The notes below the pieces were generated by a model. It searched no databases, was not told the DNA's origin, and saw only the letters and a program-made list of their open reading frames with translations. Positions 17,969-27,348 of a stretch of 64,000 nt of DNA are shown piece by piece (position 1 is the first letter of the stretch; each line of letters opens with the position of its first letter). Made by a program: the position numbers and the translations under genes. The stretch spans positions 81,898 through 145,897 of the forward strand of contig CATXCB010000005.1 of NCBI GenBank assembly GCA_958366705.1. The letters run 5' to 3'. Source of the DNA: an uncultured bacterium (lineage in GTDB: Bacteria > Cyanobacteriota > Vampirovibrionia > Gastranaerophilales > Gastranaerophilaceae).

Positions 17969-18319
17969 TTATTCAGCAGCTGTTTCTTCACCTGCAGACT
18001 TTTTAGCAGAAGTTCTGATTTTTGAAATCATAACTCTTGTAAAACCTTGTCTGTGACCTTGTTTTTTTCTGTAACCTTTTTTAGGTCTTTGTTTATAAAC
18101 AATAACTTTTTTAGATTTGTCATGTAAAACGATTTTACCTTCAGCTGAAGCACCTGATACATAAGGTTGACCAACTTTAGATTTTTTACCGTTTACAACC
18201 ATAACAACTTTGTCAAAAACGATTTTAGAATCTTTTTCACCTTCTAATAATTCAACATCAACGTAGCGACCTTCTTCTACTTGATATTGTTTTCCGCCAG
18301 TTTCAACAATTGCGTACAT
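17969..18319 (-). CDS. rplU: Ribosomal protein L21
   Basis: A 116-aa 50S subunit protein beginning [17 protein letters not shown], the family N-terminus. I start at the ATG at 18319, because the upstream in-frame ATG at 18325 almost touches the AAAGGAT ribosome site. The C-terminus carries a short Ala/Glu-rich extension after the RQGFTRVMI core. Forms an operon with rpmA. Confidence 0.96.
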   Translation of the reverse strand: MYAIVETGGKQYQVEEGRYVDVELLEGEKDSKIVFDKVVMVVNGKKSKVGQPYVSGASAEGKIVLHDKSKKVIVYKQRPKKGYRKKQGHRQGFTRVMISKIRTSAKKSAGEETAAE

Positions 18320-18400
18320 TTTCATATCCTTTCGTTTGCGGGTTTCGTAACCCTGATGGGGTTTTATAAAACGAGTGACCCATAGTAATCACGTATAGTT
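18320..18400 (-). promoter_or_regulatory. Possible structured leader of rplU-rpmA
   Basis: The minus-strand leader contains GGGTCACTCG, then AAAACCCCATCAGGGTT and GGGTTACGAAACCC, giving alternative hairpins just before the ribosome site. This is compatible with L21-type autoregulation, but I cannot match the known consensus. Confidence 0.3.
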
Positions 18401-18454
18401 ATTATCATCCAGTCATAACTTGATGTCAAGTACTTTTAATATTTATTAACTTTA

Positions 18455-18484
18455 TTGTTTTATTGATATTGTTTGAAGTATGAT
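18455..18484 (+). promoter_or_regulatory. Promoter of murF, predicting a leaderless mRNA
   Basis: TTGTTT (18455-18460), 18-bp spacer, TATGAT (18479-18484); the ATG at 18491 falls at the expected transcription start and no ribosome site is present. Confidence 0.5.
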
Positions 18485-18490
18485 ATTTTT

Positions 18491-19834
18491 ATGATGTTTA
18501 ACAGGGAAGAATTGATAGAGATTACGGGAGCTGTCCCGTTAAAAAACAGTGCCGACGGGATTGAATGTTTCAACATTTCAACTGATACCAGAACAATAAA
18601 AAACAGAGATATATATTTACCGTTAAAAGGTGCGTCATTTGATGGTGAAATGTTTATAGATAAAGCTTTGGATGCTGGAGCTACAGCTTACTTTACAACA
18701 AAAGATGAAGTACTTGAATCAGCAGATTTTGTACTGAAAGTTGAAAACACTTTAGATGCATATTTAAATATCGCAAAATATTACAGACATAAGATAAATC
18801 CTGTAACAATTGCAATTACAGGAAGTTCCGGAAAAACAACCACTAAAGAAATTGTTTATTCTGTTTTAAAGGAAAAATTCAAAACTCACAAAACATTTTC
18901 AAATCACAATAATGAAATAGGTTTTTGTCAAACTGTCCTCGGAATGGATAAAGACACTCAGGTACTTATTGTTGAGATGGGAATGCGCGGCTCAGGTGAA
19001 ATTGAACTTATTTCAACCCACCTTGAACCTGACTTTGCAATTATTACAAACTGCGGCTCGGCGCATGTTGGACGTCTGGGGAGCCTAGACAATATTGCAA
19101 AAGCAAAATGTGAAATTACCACCGGATTAAAAGCAAATGGCACATTTATAGCTTTAGAGCAAGATATAACAAAAAAACATAATAGTTTTACAGGAGAAAA
19201 AATCTACTACTCAATAAATGATGTGGAAATTCTTGAAAAAGCTCCCTCTTATTCTAAGTTTAAATATAAAAATGAAGTTTATGAATTAAACGTTGAAGGA
19301 AATTACAATATTGAAAACTCACTTTCTGCAATTGAAGTTGGACTCAAATTAGGTATGACTCCAGATGAAATAAAAAAAGGTCTAATCAATTATCGCCCAA
19401 TAGAAAAAAGATGGGAAGTGGAAAACATTAACGGATTAAAATTTATAAATGACAGCTATAATGCAAATCCTGAATCTATGAAAGCTTCCGTCCAAACATT
19501 TGTAGAACTATATCAAAATCCTGTTGTAATCTTAGGAAATATGGGCGAACTTGGAGAAAATGAAGTTCTATATCATAAAAATGTAGGTGAATATTTAGCA
19601 AACCTAAACATCAAAAACGTTAAGTATTTAACAGTCGGAAACTTAGCCGGTGAAATAGGCAAAATATTAGAGCAGCATGGCTTTTTCGTAAAAAATTTCA
19701 ATTCAAATGAAGAAGTTTCTTGTTACATTCTTGAAAATTTGAATAACAGTTATACAATATTTTTAAAAGCTTCACGCTCTATGAAATTTGAACAGATTTT
19801 AGATAATGTTAAAAGAGGGATATGTAAATTATGA
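18491..19834 (+). CDS. murF: UDP-MurNAc-tripeptide--D-Ala-D-Ala ligase (MurF)
   Basis: Adds D-Ala-D-Ala to UDP-MurNAc-tripeptide, the last cytoplasmic step of the peptidoglycan precursor. The 447-aa protein shows the MurF N-terminal domain (CFNISTDTRTIKNRDIYLPLKG), the ATP loop TGSSGKTTTKE (110-120), the Mur central block FSNHNNEIG, and SYNANPESM in the C-terminal part. The frame is open from a TTG at 18473, but the ATG at 18491 fits the promoter. Its stop overlaps mraY by 4 bp. A second, fused MurF-like gene exists at 32841. Confidence 0.94.
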   Translation: MMFNREELIEITGAVPLKNSADGIECFNISTDTRTIKNRDIYLPLKGASFDGEMFIDKALDAGATAYFTTKDEVLESADFVLKVENTLDAYLNIAKYYRHKINPVTIAITGSSGKTTTKEIVYSVLKEKFKTHKTFSNHNNEIGFCQTVLGMDKDTQVLIVEMGMRGSGEIELISTHLEPDFAIITNCGSAHVGRLGSLDNIAKAKCEITTGLKANGTFIALEQDITKKHNSFTGEKIYYSINDVEILEKAPSYSKFKYKNEVYELNVEGNYNIENSLSAIEVGLKLGMTPDEIKKGLINYRPIEKRWEVENINGLKFINDSYNANPESMKASVQTFVELYQNPVVILGNMGELGENEVLYHKNVGEYLANLNIKNVKYLTVGNLAGEIGKILEQHGFFVKNFNSNEEVSCYILENLNNSYTIFLKASRSMKFEQILDNVKRGICKL

Positions 19835-20811
19835 TAATGGTAACTATAGCATTCTTATTAGGAATGGTTCTATGTATGCTTTTCGGTGTTCCGTACATTG
19901 ATATGCTCAAGAAAAAAACTATCGGACAATATATAAAAGATGTTGCACCTGAAAATCATGCAAAAAAACAAGGAACACCGACAACAGGGGGGGTATTTAT
20001 TATTGCTGCTGTTATTATGGCATCAGTAACAACTTTACTATTAGCTCAAAAGATGACCACGATTGCACTTATAACAATAATGACCCTTGTATTCTATACA
20101 TTTGCAGGTTTTCAAGATGATTATATTAAAATAAAAGGGAAAGGTAACGACGGATTAACTGCCCGCGGTAAATTATTCAGGCAAATCGCAATTGCGCTGC
20201 TTCCAACACTTTTTCTGGTAACTACAAACCCTGTAGCCTGCAATTTTTCAATAGGAAATCTTGTTTTGAATTTGAAATGGTTTTATCCATTTTTTGCAGT
20301 ATTTATAATAACTGGTGCATCAAATGCTTATAACCTTACAGACGGTCTTGACGGTTTAGCTGCAGGATGTGGCGTTCCCGCATTCATAGCCTGCGCAATA
20401 ATAGCCTTAGCTCTCGGAGAAACTGAATTGGCGATAATAGCTGCAACTGTTGCAGGAGCTTTATTAGGCTTTTTAAAATTTAATAAACCGAAAGCTGAAG
20501 TATTTATGGGTGACACCGGATCTTTAGCCATAGGAGGTTTGCTGGGAACACTAGCTGTCCTTGGTAAATTTGAATTTCTTTTAATATTTATAGGCGGAGT
20601 ATTTGTTATGGAAACGTTGTCTGTAATTATTCAGGTCACAAGTTTCAAAACGACAGGCAAAAGAGTTTTTAAAATGGCACCGATTCATCACCACTTTGAA
20701 CTTCTGGGGTGGAATGAAAAGAAAGTTGTTATTGTATTTTCTATAGTTTCACTTTTACTATCTGGAATTGCACTATTATTATTTGCATTATTTAACAAAG
20801 GAATTTTATAA
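19831..20811 (+). CDS. mraY: Phospho-N-acetylmuramoyl-pentapeptide transferase
   Basis: Transfers phospho-MurNAc-pentapeptide to undecaprenyl phosphate, making lipid I at the inner face of the membrane. The 326-aa protein has about ten membrane helices with the family motifs KKQGTPTTGG, FQDDYIK, NLTDGLDGLA and FMGDTGSLA, and ends with the MAPIHHHFELLGW region. A run of seven G bases encodes TTGG (19987-19993). It overlaps murF by 4 bp and murD by 1 bp. Confidence 0.97.
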   Translation: MIMVTIAFLLGMVLCMLFGVPYIDMLKKKTIGQYIKDVAPENHAKKQGTPTTGGVFIIAAVIMASVTTLLLAQKMTTIALITIMTLVFYTFAGFQDDYIKIKGKGNDGLTARGKLFRQIAIALLPTLFLVTTNPVACNFSIGNLVLNLKWFYPFFAVFIITGASNAYNLTDGLDGLAAGCGVPAFIACAIIALALGETELAIIAATVAGALLGFLKFNKPKAEVFMGDTGSLAIGGLLGTLAVLGKFEFLLIFIGGVFVMETLSVIIQVTSFKTTGKRVFKMAPIHHHFELLGWNEKKVVIVFSIVSLLLSGIALLLFALFNKGIL

Positions 20812-22154
20812 TGAGCATTTGTGGAAAAAAAATACTTGTACTCGGGTTATCTAAAAGCGGAATTGCTGCAGCTAAATTTGCAAAAAAACAGGATGCAGAA
20901 GTCTATCTAACAGAGGGTAAAGATATAACTCAGGATAAGCAACCTGTTGTAGAAGAATTAAGACAAGCCGGTATAAATGTTGAATATGGAGGTCATTCCG
21001 AAGATTTTATAAACAAAGCAGAAATAGCTGTAACAAGTCCGGGTATTCCTCCTCATAGTGAGATTATAAAAACTTTACGAAAAAAAAATATACCCGTAAT
21101 TTCTGAATTAGAACTTGCATATAAAGAATCAGATATTCCATTTATAATAATCACGGGAACAAATGGAAAAACAACTACAACAGCATTAACAGAACATATT
21201 CTGGCTAAAAAATTAAAGGTAAAAGCATGTGGTAATATAGGACAACCGCCTTGCAATATTGCAAATGAAGAATTAGATTACTTTGTATGTGAAGCCAGCT
21301 CTTTTCAATTAGAAATGAGTCCGTCTTTGAAACCATATATTGCAGTATGGACAAACTTTACACCTGATCATATTGATTGGCATCAGGGATTAGAAAATTA
21401 TTTTAATGCAAAAGCAAAAATTTTCAGACACCCTCAAACTGCAAAATATTGTGTATTAAATGCAAAAGATGCAAAACTTTTAGAATTTGCAAAAGAAGTC
21501 AAAAATACAGTATTTATGTTTGCCGGAAATATTGGGGATAACTGCTGTTATGAAGAAAATAATGCAATTATTTTTAAACAAAATGGCATATCAGAAGAAA
21601 TCATAAAACTTTCAGAATGTCCTCTGCTTGGCGAACATAATTATCAAAATATAATGTGTTCAATTATTTGTGCTAAATTAACAGGTTTAGATAATAAAAC
21701 AATCAAAACTGCAATTATGGAATTTAAAGCTCCTGAACACAGACTTGAAAAAGTTAGAGAATTTAATGGAATAACCTTTTACAATGACTCAAAAGCAACA
21801 AACCCGGAAGCCTCTATTGTTGCAATAAATTCATTCAACAATCTTGATGTAACCCTCATTGCAGGAGGCAGAGATAAAAACACTGATTTAACCGAATTTT
21901 GCGACTCTATAAAAAAACATATTAAAACAGTTATTTTAATTGGTGAAGCTACAGAACGCTTTGAAAAAAATCTTATTAAAAACGGCTTTACTAATATTAT
22001 AAAAGAACCATCTATGGAAAGTGCAATTGATAAAGGTATAGCATTAAAACCTGATGTAGTTTTACTATCACCTGCATGCGCAAGTTTTGATATGTTCACA
22101 AGCTATGAACACAGAGGAGAGGTCTTTAAAGATTATGTCTTATCGAGAGTATAA
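20811..22154 (+). CDS. murD: UDP-MurNAc-L-alanine--D-glutamate ligase
   Basis: Adds D-Glu to UDP-MurNAc-L-Ala in the cytoplasm. The 447-aa protein has the Rossmann-like N-terminus (ILVLGLSKSGIAAAKFA), the ATP loop ITGTNGKTTT (114-123), the Mur central motifs (NFTPDHIDWH) and FYNDSKATNPEA in the substrate domain. It starts on the last base of mraY and overlaps ftsW by 20 bp, so the cluster is tightly coupled. Confidence 0.96.
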   Translation: MSICGKKILVLGLSKSGIAAAKFAKKQDAEVYLTEGKDITQDKQPVVEELRQAGINVEYGGHSEDFINKAEIAVTSPGIPPHSEIIKTLRKKNIPVISELELAYKESDIPFIIITGTNGKTTTTALTEHILAKKLKVKACGNIGQPPCNIANEELDYFVCEASSFQLEMSPSLKPYIAVWTNFTPDHIDWHQGLENYFNAKAKIFRHPQTAKYCVLNAKDAKLLEFAKEVKNTVFMFAGNIGDNCCYEENNAIIFKQNGISEEIIKLSECPLLGEHNYQNIMCSIICAKLTGLDNKTIKTAIMEFKAPEHRLEKVREFNGITFYNDSKATNPEASIVAINSFNNLDVTLIAGGRDKNTDLTEFCDSIKKHIKTVILIGEATERFEKNLIKNGFTNIIKEPSMESAIDKGIALKPDVVLLSPACASFDMFTSYEHRGEVFKDYVLSRV

Positions 22155-23337
22155 ATCCCCAAAAAGACAAGAACAGGAACGAAAAGAAAAAAGAAGCAGA
22201 AAAAGCAACAATGCCGGTACAATTCTTTCAGCGCCGGATAATACACTGCTTACCGTCGTAACTTTCTTAATAATTATAGGCTTTTTGGCTATATTCTCAG
22301 CTACAGCACCAAAATGCATGAGAGAAGGTGCTAATCTTGCATCTTTTTTAATAAAACAAATTATCTACGCAGCTGCCGGTTTTTTTGCTATGGGATTTTT
22401 TGCAAAATTTGACTATCAAAAACTCGAAAAGTATAATACAAAATTTTTATGGATTGTTATTATCTTATTAGTAATTTTGCAATTTACACCTCTCGGTGTA
22501 ACTATCAATGGAGCAAAGAGATGGATAAATCTTGGATTTATGCAGCTGCAGCCGTCAGAACTTGCAAAACCACTATTTTGTATGCTGCTTGCCTCCACAT
22601 TTAAAAATAAAGTTGATTTATTAAGTTCGAAAAACTGGTTTGAAGTCTATATTCCGATAATTGTTATACTATTTTTAATATTAAAACAGCCAAACCTTAG
22701 TATGGTAATTATATTAGGAATAACGTCGCTGTGTCTGTATATAGCAGCAAAAGGACCATGGCAGGTACTTGCCGCACTTGGCAGTATAATGGGTGCCGGA
22801 ATTTTAATGTTTTTACCAAAACTTTTACACGGTTACCAGATGGACAGAATTAATGTCTGGCTAAACCCGGGAAGCGATGCTCTCGGAAAAGGATATAACA
22901 TAATTCAATCACTAATTGCATTCGCCTCCGGAGGATTTAGCGGAACAGGATACGGAGGTTCCATCCAAAAATTGGCATATTTGCCTGAATGCCATACAGA
23001 CTTTATCTTTGCAATTATTGCAGAAGAATTTGGGTTTTTAGGCTGTCTATTTATTATTGGTTTATTTGTAACTCTAGTTTACAGAGGTTTAAGAATATCA
23101 AAAAGATGTCCGGATATGTATGGCAAGCTTTTAGCTATTGGTATTACCGTTATATTTGGTTTTCAGGCATTCTTAAATATGTCGGTTGCAAGTTCATTGT
23201 TACCGGTAACCGGTGTAACTTTACCATTCATCAGTTACGGTGGTACATCCATAATTGTCTCACTGGCAATGGTTGGAATTTTATTAAACATATCAAAACA
23301 AAGGATTAAAAGAATAAGGACAGAAGTTAATGAATAA
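22135..23337 (+). CDS. ftsW: SEDS-family septal peptidoglycan glycosyltransferase FtsW
   Basis: A polytopic membrane protein of 400 aa with a Lys/Arg-rich cytoplasmic N-terminus (about 1-35) and about ten helices. The SEDS signatures are present: NGAKRWI, QPSELAKP and HTDFIFAIIAEEFGFLG, which includes the Asp of the catalytic loop. It polymerises glycan strands from lipid II together with a class B PBP. I start at the ATG at 22135 (MSYREYKSPK); the frame opens earlier at a TTG inside murD but without support. Confidence 0.93.
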   Translation: MSYREYKSPKRQEQERKEKRSRKSNNAGTILSAPDNTLLTVVTFLIIIGFLAIFSATAPKCMREGANLASFLIKQIIYAAAGFFAMGFFAKFDYQKLEKYNTKFLWIVIILLVILQFTPLGVTINGAKRWINLGFMQLQPSELAKPLFCMLLASTFKNKVDLLSSKNWFEVYIPIIVILFLILKQPNLSMVIILGITSLCLYIAAKGPWQVLAALGSIMGAGILMFLPKLLHGYQMDRINVWLNPGSDALGKGYNIIQSLIAFASGGFSGTGYGGSIQKLAYLPECHTDFIFAIIAEEFGFLGCLFIIGLFVTLVYRGLRISKRCPDMYGKLLAIGITVIFGFQAFLNMSVASSLLPVTGVTLPFISYGGTSIIVSLAMVGILLNISKQRIKRIRTEVNE

Positions 23338-24442
23338 AAAGACCTATTTTATCACAGGCGGAGGAACCGGCGGTCATATATATCCCGCAGTAGCTGTAGC
23401 TGATGCGTTATTAGAAATTGAAGATACAGAAAAAATATATTATGTAGGGAACCCAAATAAACTGGAAGCCGGAATTGTAAAAGATAAAAATTATGAATTT
23501 TTACCGGTTATATCTTCAGGAATGCCTAGAAAAATCAGTTTTAAACTTTTTAAATGGGCATTTGGTATGATATTTGCCTGGCTAAAGTGCTGTTTTTACA
23601 TTAACAAATATAAACCAAATGCAATCTTTGGAACAGGCGGTTATGTTTCAGCTCCTGCACTTTTAGCAGGGATAACTATGAAAGTTCCGTTTGTAATGCA
23701 CGATTGTGATGCTAACCCTGGACTTGTTACAAGAAAACTCGCACCTTACGCAAAAAGTTTATCTATAGCCTTTGATGTTGCAAAAAAACAGTTACATAAC
23801 GCAAATTGTAAAGTTAATGGAAATCCTATCCGCCAAAAATTTGCCACATTAACTAAAGAACAAGCAAGAAAAGATTTAAACCTTGAGAATAAAACAACTC
23901 TATGCATAATGGGAGGTTCTCAAGGCGCACAAACGATTAACAATGCAGCCTCAAATATTTTAAAAAAATTATCTAAAGAAAACAATGTCCAAATAATATT
24001 TCAAACAGGGAAAAAGAATTTTGATAAAACAATTGAGCAATTACAAAAAACTTACCCAGAATATGAAAAAGACAAAAATATTATAATAAAACCTTATTTT
24101 GAAGATATGGTGACAGTATTAAAAGCTTGTGACATTGCAGTATCCAGAGCCGGCTCTTTAAGCATATCTGAATTATGCGCTTGTTCTATAGCTCCAATTT
24201 TTATACCTTACCCATATGCTGCAGCTGATCATCAAAGAAAAAATGCTAAATATATGGTTGAATGCGGTGCTGGATTATATTTAGAAGACAGTGATACTAA
24301 TGCCGAATCTTTATATAAATTAGTTTCTGAACTTATAAATAATCCGGATCAATTAAACCAAATCCAAACTGAAGCTGGTAAATTAGCTAAATTTGACGGC
24401 GTTAAAAATATCATCGAACAAATTCATGCCTGTGCTATTTAG
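23330..24442 (+). CDS. murG: Undecaprenyldiphospho-muramoylpentapeptide beta-N-acetylglucosaminyltransferase
   Basis: Adds GlcNAc to lipid I, giving lipid II, at the inner membrane face. The GT28 N-terminus shows GGGTGGHIYPAVAVADAL (about 9-26), then FGTGGYVSAPALLAG, GNPIR, MGGSQGAQ and the UDP-binding RAGSLSISEL. Length 370 aa is normal. It overlaps ftsW by 8 bp and, at its 3' end, the convergent M16 peptidase by 8 bp. It closes the dcw-type cluster. Confidence 0.97.
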   Translation: MNKKTYFITGGGTGGHIYPAVAVADALLEIEDTEKIYYVGNPNKLEAGIVKDKNYEFLPVISSGMPRKISFKLFKWAFGMIFAWLKCCFYINKYKPNAIFGTGGYVSAPALLAGITMKVPFVMHDCDANPGLVTRKLAPYAKSLSIAFDVAKKQLHNANCKVNGNPIRQKFATLTKEQARKDLNLENKTTLCIMGGSQGAQTINNAASNILKKLSKENNVQIIFQTGKKNFDKTIEQLQKTYPEYEKDKNIIIKPYFEDMVTVLKACDIAVSRAGSLSISELCACSIAPIFIPYPYAAADHQRKNAKYMVECGAGLYLEDSDTNAESLYKLVSELINNPDQLNQIQTEAGKLAKFDGVKNIIEQIHACAI

Positions 24443-27269
24443 AATTTTCTAAACCTTGCAAAAATTCTTTGTTATAATCTAAAGAATCTTTAGTTGCAGT
24501 AATTGAATAAATCGGTTTAGATTTAAACACATACCTTGCTGTATTATATATATCATCAGGAGTAATTTGATCAATAATTTCAAATTGTTTATTCACATAA
24601 TCAACGCCATATGGTGTACCTACAGAAAAGAATAAATCAGCAGTTTGCCCATGACCGGATTCTATAATATTTAATATATTTGTTTTTAAAGTTTTCTTAG
24701 CACTTTCCAAATCTTCAGGCGAAACTTTTTCTGTTTTTAATTTTTCAATATTTTCATTAAATCCATTTATAGATTTTTGAATGTTTTCATAAGTATTAAC
24801 ACCTGTTTCTTTATTTTCAGTGGTTGTGCCAATACTTAAAGTCATAACTCCTATATCATCATTAAAATCACATTCAGATGATACAGAATATGCCAAATGT
24901 CTTTGTTCACGTAAGTCGCTAAACAATCTTGAAGATGGAGAGCCTCCTAAAATCTCATTTAACAATTCAACACAGGTTATATCCTTTAAATTACCATTAT
25001 GTTGGAATTTAAAGCCTTGTACGATATTTGCCTGATTTTTCTTATTCTCAACTGTATAAACTTGCGTTTTATCCACAGGCTTATAACTATTTACTAGAGA
25101 AATATCTTTTTCTTGCAATTTAGGATATTGTCCTAATGAATTAAAAATCTTTTGTTTCAACTCAGGATTTGAAGAAAATGGTGCTGTAACCACTACTTGT
25201 CCTTGACTCTTTTCAAAAATTTCTTTATAAAAAGCTTTAATATCATCTAAAGTTATTTCATCTAAGCTTTGCAATTTTTCTTCTGGAGTTACAGCAAATG
25301 GAGTACCTTCATACATAGCTTTATCAAATTTGAAATACGGTGAAGGTTCAATTGTTGATAAACGATCTTTTAACATTTCTACTGCTTTTTTAAAATTTTC
25401 TTCTGATAAATCTACATTTTGAATTTTTTCATTTAATAAAGCTAAAGACTTTTCTGTAGTATCAACTGGAAAATCTGCAAATGCTTTTATTCCATAAGGA
25501 TTTGCAAATACATCTGCACCTAAAGCCAATAAATCAACTTCTTTTGAATATTCATCTAATGATTTATTTTTAGTACCACTGTTATCAAGCATTTCGGATA
25601 AAACATCTGAAACAGCTGCCTTTTTAGGTGTCCAAATTTTAGCTCTAATAGCTATTTTTAAATTAATATTATCAGAAGTTCCATCTTTTAAAACAACCTG
25701 CATATTATTAGGCAATTTATATGCTTCAACAGATTTCGTATCTATTGGCTGTTTTTTATTCAATCCTGTAAAAGGAATTTGAGAAATTACATCATAACTG
25801 TTAATTATCTCCTCTTTTTTTACACCACCAGGATGAACAACAGTTAACGCAGCTTTATTTAAATCTAAATATTTTTTAGCAATATTCATTATATCTTCAG
25901 CTGTCATCTCATCAACAATCTTGTTATATTCTTTCACTGAATCTATATTATTATTCAACATTGCTTGCCCTAATGTTTGATTTAAAGCAAAAGAATTTTC
26001 ATAAATCATATTATGAGATTTTTTCATACTATTTTTTATAGCAGTTACCTCATCGTCAGTTGGTGGAGTTTTTGACAACTTATCAAGTTTGGCATATAAA
26101 TCTTTTAATAAGATTTCAGAACGTACATCTGAAACATCTGCAGTAATCATATATAAAGATTTATCATTCGGACGAGAACTCAATCTTTCCGGAGAAAAGT
26201 TTATATAAGCACCGTATGTTTTTTCTAGCTCTGCAGTCCTAGAATTTTCTAAACCGCCAGCCAAAACAGATAATGCACGCATATAGATTTTATCTTTTGT
26301 ATTATTATTTTCTGGTCCGACAAATCCTAAAAATACAGAAGTTCTACCTCCTGAATTTTTTGGAGAAATAAAATCTTGTCTTATTGCCTTATCTGTTGGA
26401 GTCATAGTTTCAAATTTACGTTCATTTACAGGCGCATTTTTAGCAGTAAAATATTTTGATACAAGTTTCATTGTATCATCAGGATTTACTTCACCTGTAA
26501 TTACAGTAACCATATTTGCCGGATAATAATTACTTTTAAAATAATTAACAACATCATCTCTTGTTAAATTATCAATATTATTTGTTGTTCCTGCTACCAA
26601 ATCTAAAGAATCTGATTTTATATTAAACAAATTTTTAATTGTTTGATTATATCCAAGACTTTCATCTGCTGACATATACATATTGATTTCAGAATTAACA
26701 ATAGCCTTTTCTTTTTCTAGCTTATCCAAAAGGAATTTTGGAGATTGAATTTGTCCGGCTTGCAATTTTATTTGATTTTCTAAATCATTCTCATCTAATA
26801 AATTTGATTCAATATAATAATCTGTTACAGAAAAAGAGGTTGACGCATTAGTATTAGCCCCCATTTTATTTACTTCGTCAAAAAACACCTTATCTCCAAG
26901 AGTTTCGGAACCGTTAAACAAGTTATGTTCTATATAATGACTAATACCACGTAGATTATCTGGTTCGTTGAATGAACCTGTGTTAACATAAGTTTTTACA
27001 ACAGTTGGACCATCTTTTGGAAGTATTACAACTTTTTGTCCATTAGCTAATTTATAACATTTTGCAGTTAATTTATCAGAGATTTTTACATCTTCGATAA
27101 AATTATATCCAATTGGAGTGGACACATTATAATCAGGAGTGACATTTGAAAGCTTCTCCACTTGATTATTTTGAACAACATCACTTGCAAAACTTGGATT
27201 TTGCTTTTTAATCTGTTTGTTTGGCGTAATATTAGACGCCATGATTTGATAATTATTATTTATTTCCAT
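24435..27269 (-). CDS. M16-family zinc peptidase, two fused halves
   Basis: A 944-aa inverzincin. The first half has the inverted zinc motif HYIEH (111-115) and the distal ligand Glu194 in VNSEINMY. The second half (about 500-940) repeats the fold without the zinc motif, as is usual for the R-domain, and has the substrate-binding R/Y region. No signal peptide is seen; the N-terminus is polar and disordered with NPSFASDVV. I start at the ATG at 27269 behind AGGTAG. This ribosome site lies inside a 13-bp hairpin. Substrate unknown; many relatives degrade short peptides. Confidence 0.9.
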   Translation of the reverse strand: MEINNNYQIMASNITPNKQIKKQNPSFASDVVQNNQVEKLSNVTPDYNVSTPIGYNFIEDVKISDKLTAKCYKLANGQKVVILPKDGPTVVKTYVNTGSFNEPDNLRGISHYIEHNLFNGSETLGDKVFFDEVNKMGANTNASTSFSVTDYYIESNLLDENDLENQIKLQAGQIQSPKFLLDKLEKEKAIVNSEINMYMSADESLGYNQTIKNLFNIKSDSLDLVAGTTNNIDNLTRDDVVNYFKSNYYPANMVTVITGEVNPDDTMKLVSKYFTAKNAPVNERKFETMTPTDKAIRQDFISPKNSGGRTSVFLGFVGPENNNTKDKIYMRALSVLAGGLENSRTAELEKTYGAYINFSPERLSSRPNDKSLYMITADVSDVRSEILLKDLYAKLDKLSKTPPTDDEVTAIKNSMKKSHNMIYENSFALNQTLGQAMLNNNIDSVKEYNKIVDEMTAEDIMNIAKKYLDLNKAALTVVHPGGVKKEEIINSYDVISQIPFTGLNKKQPIDTKSVEAYKLPNNMQVVLKDGTSDNINLKIAIRAKIWTPKKAAVSDVLSEMLDNSGTKNKSLDEYSKEVDLLALGADVFANPYGIKAFADFPVDTTEKSLALLNEKIQNVDLSEENFKKAVEMLKDRLSTIEPSPYFKFDKAMYEGTPFAVTPEEKLQSLDEITLDDIKAFYKEIFEKSQGQVVVTAPFSSNPELKQKIFNSLGQYPKLQEKDISLVNSYKPVDKTQVYTVENKKNQANIVQGFKFQHNGNLKDITCVELLNEILGGSPSSRLFSDLREQRHLAYSVSSECDFNDDIGVMTLSIGTTTENKETGVNTYENIQKSINGFNENIEKLKTEKVSPEDLESAKKTLKTNILNIIESGHGQTADLFFSVGTPYGVDYVNKQFEIIDQITPDDIYNTARYVFKSKPIYSITATKDSLDYNKEFLQGLENSK

Positions 27270-27273
27270 AAAA

Positions 27274-27311
27274 AATCTACCTATGTATTTATAAAAACAC
27301 ATAAGTAGATT
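27274..27311 (-). terminator. Hairpin between purA and the M16 gene that includes the M16 ribosome site
   Basis: Minus strand: 13-bp fully paired stem (one wobble), 12-nt loop, then six T that run into the ATG at 27269. It looks like a terminator for purA, but the 3' arm is also the AGGTAG ribosome site of the M16 gene. Confidence 0.65.
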
Positions 27312-27348
27312 TTATTGCTTAAAATTTAAGAAAGATTTACAAATTCAA

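Noticed and set aside
19987..19993. Seven-G run in mraY as a phase switch
   Set aside because: It encodes the conserved TTGG motif of an essential enzyme; shorter and explained by codon choice.
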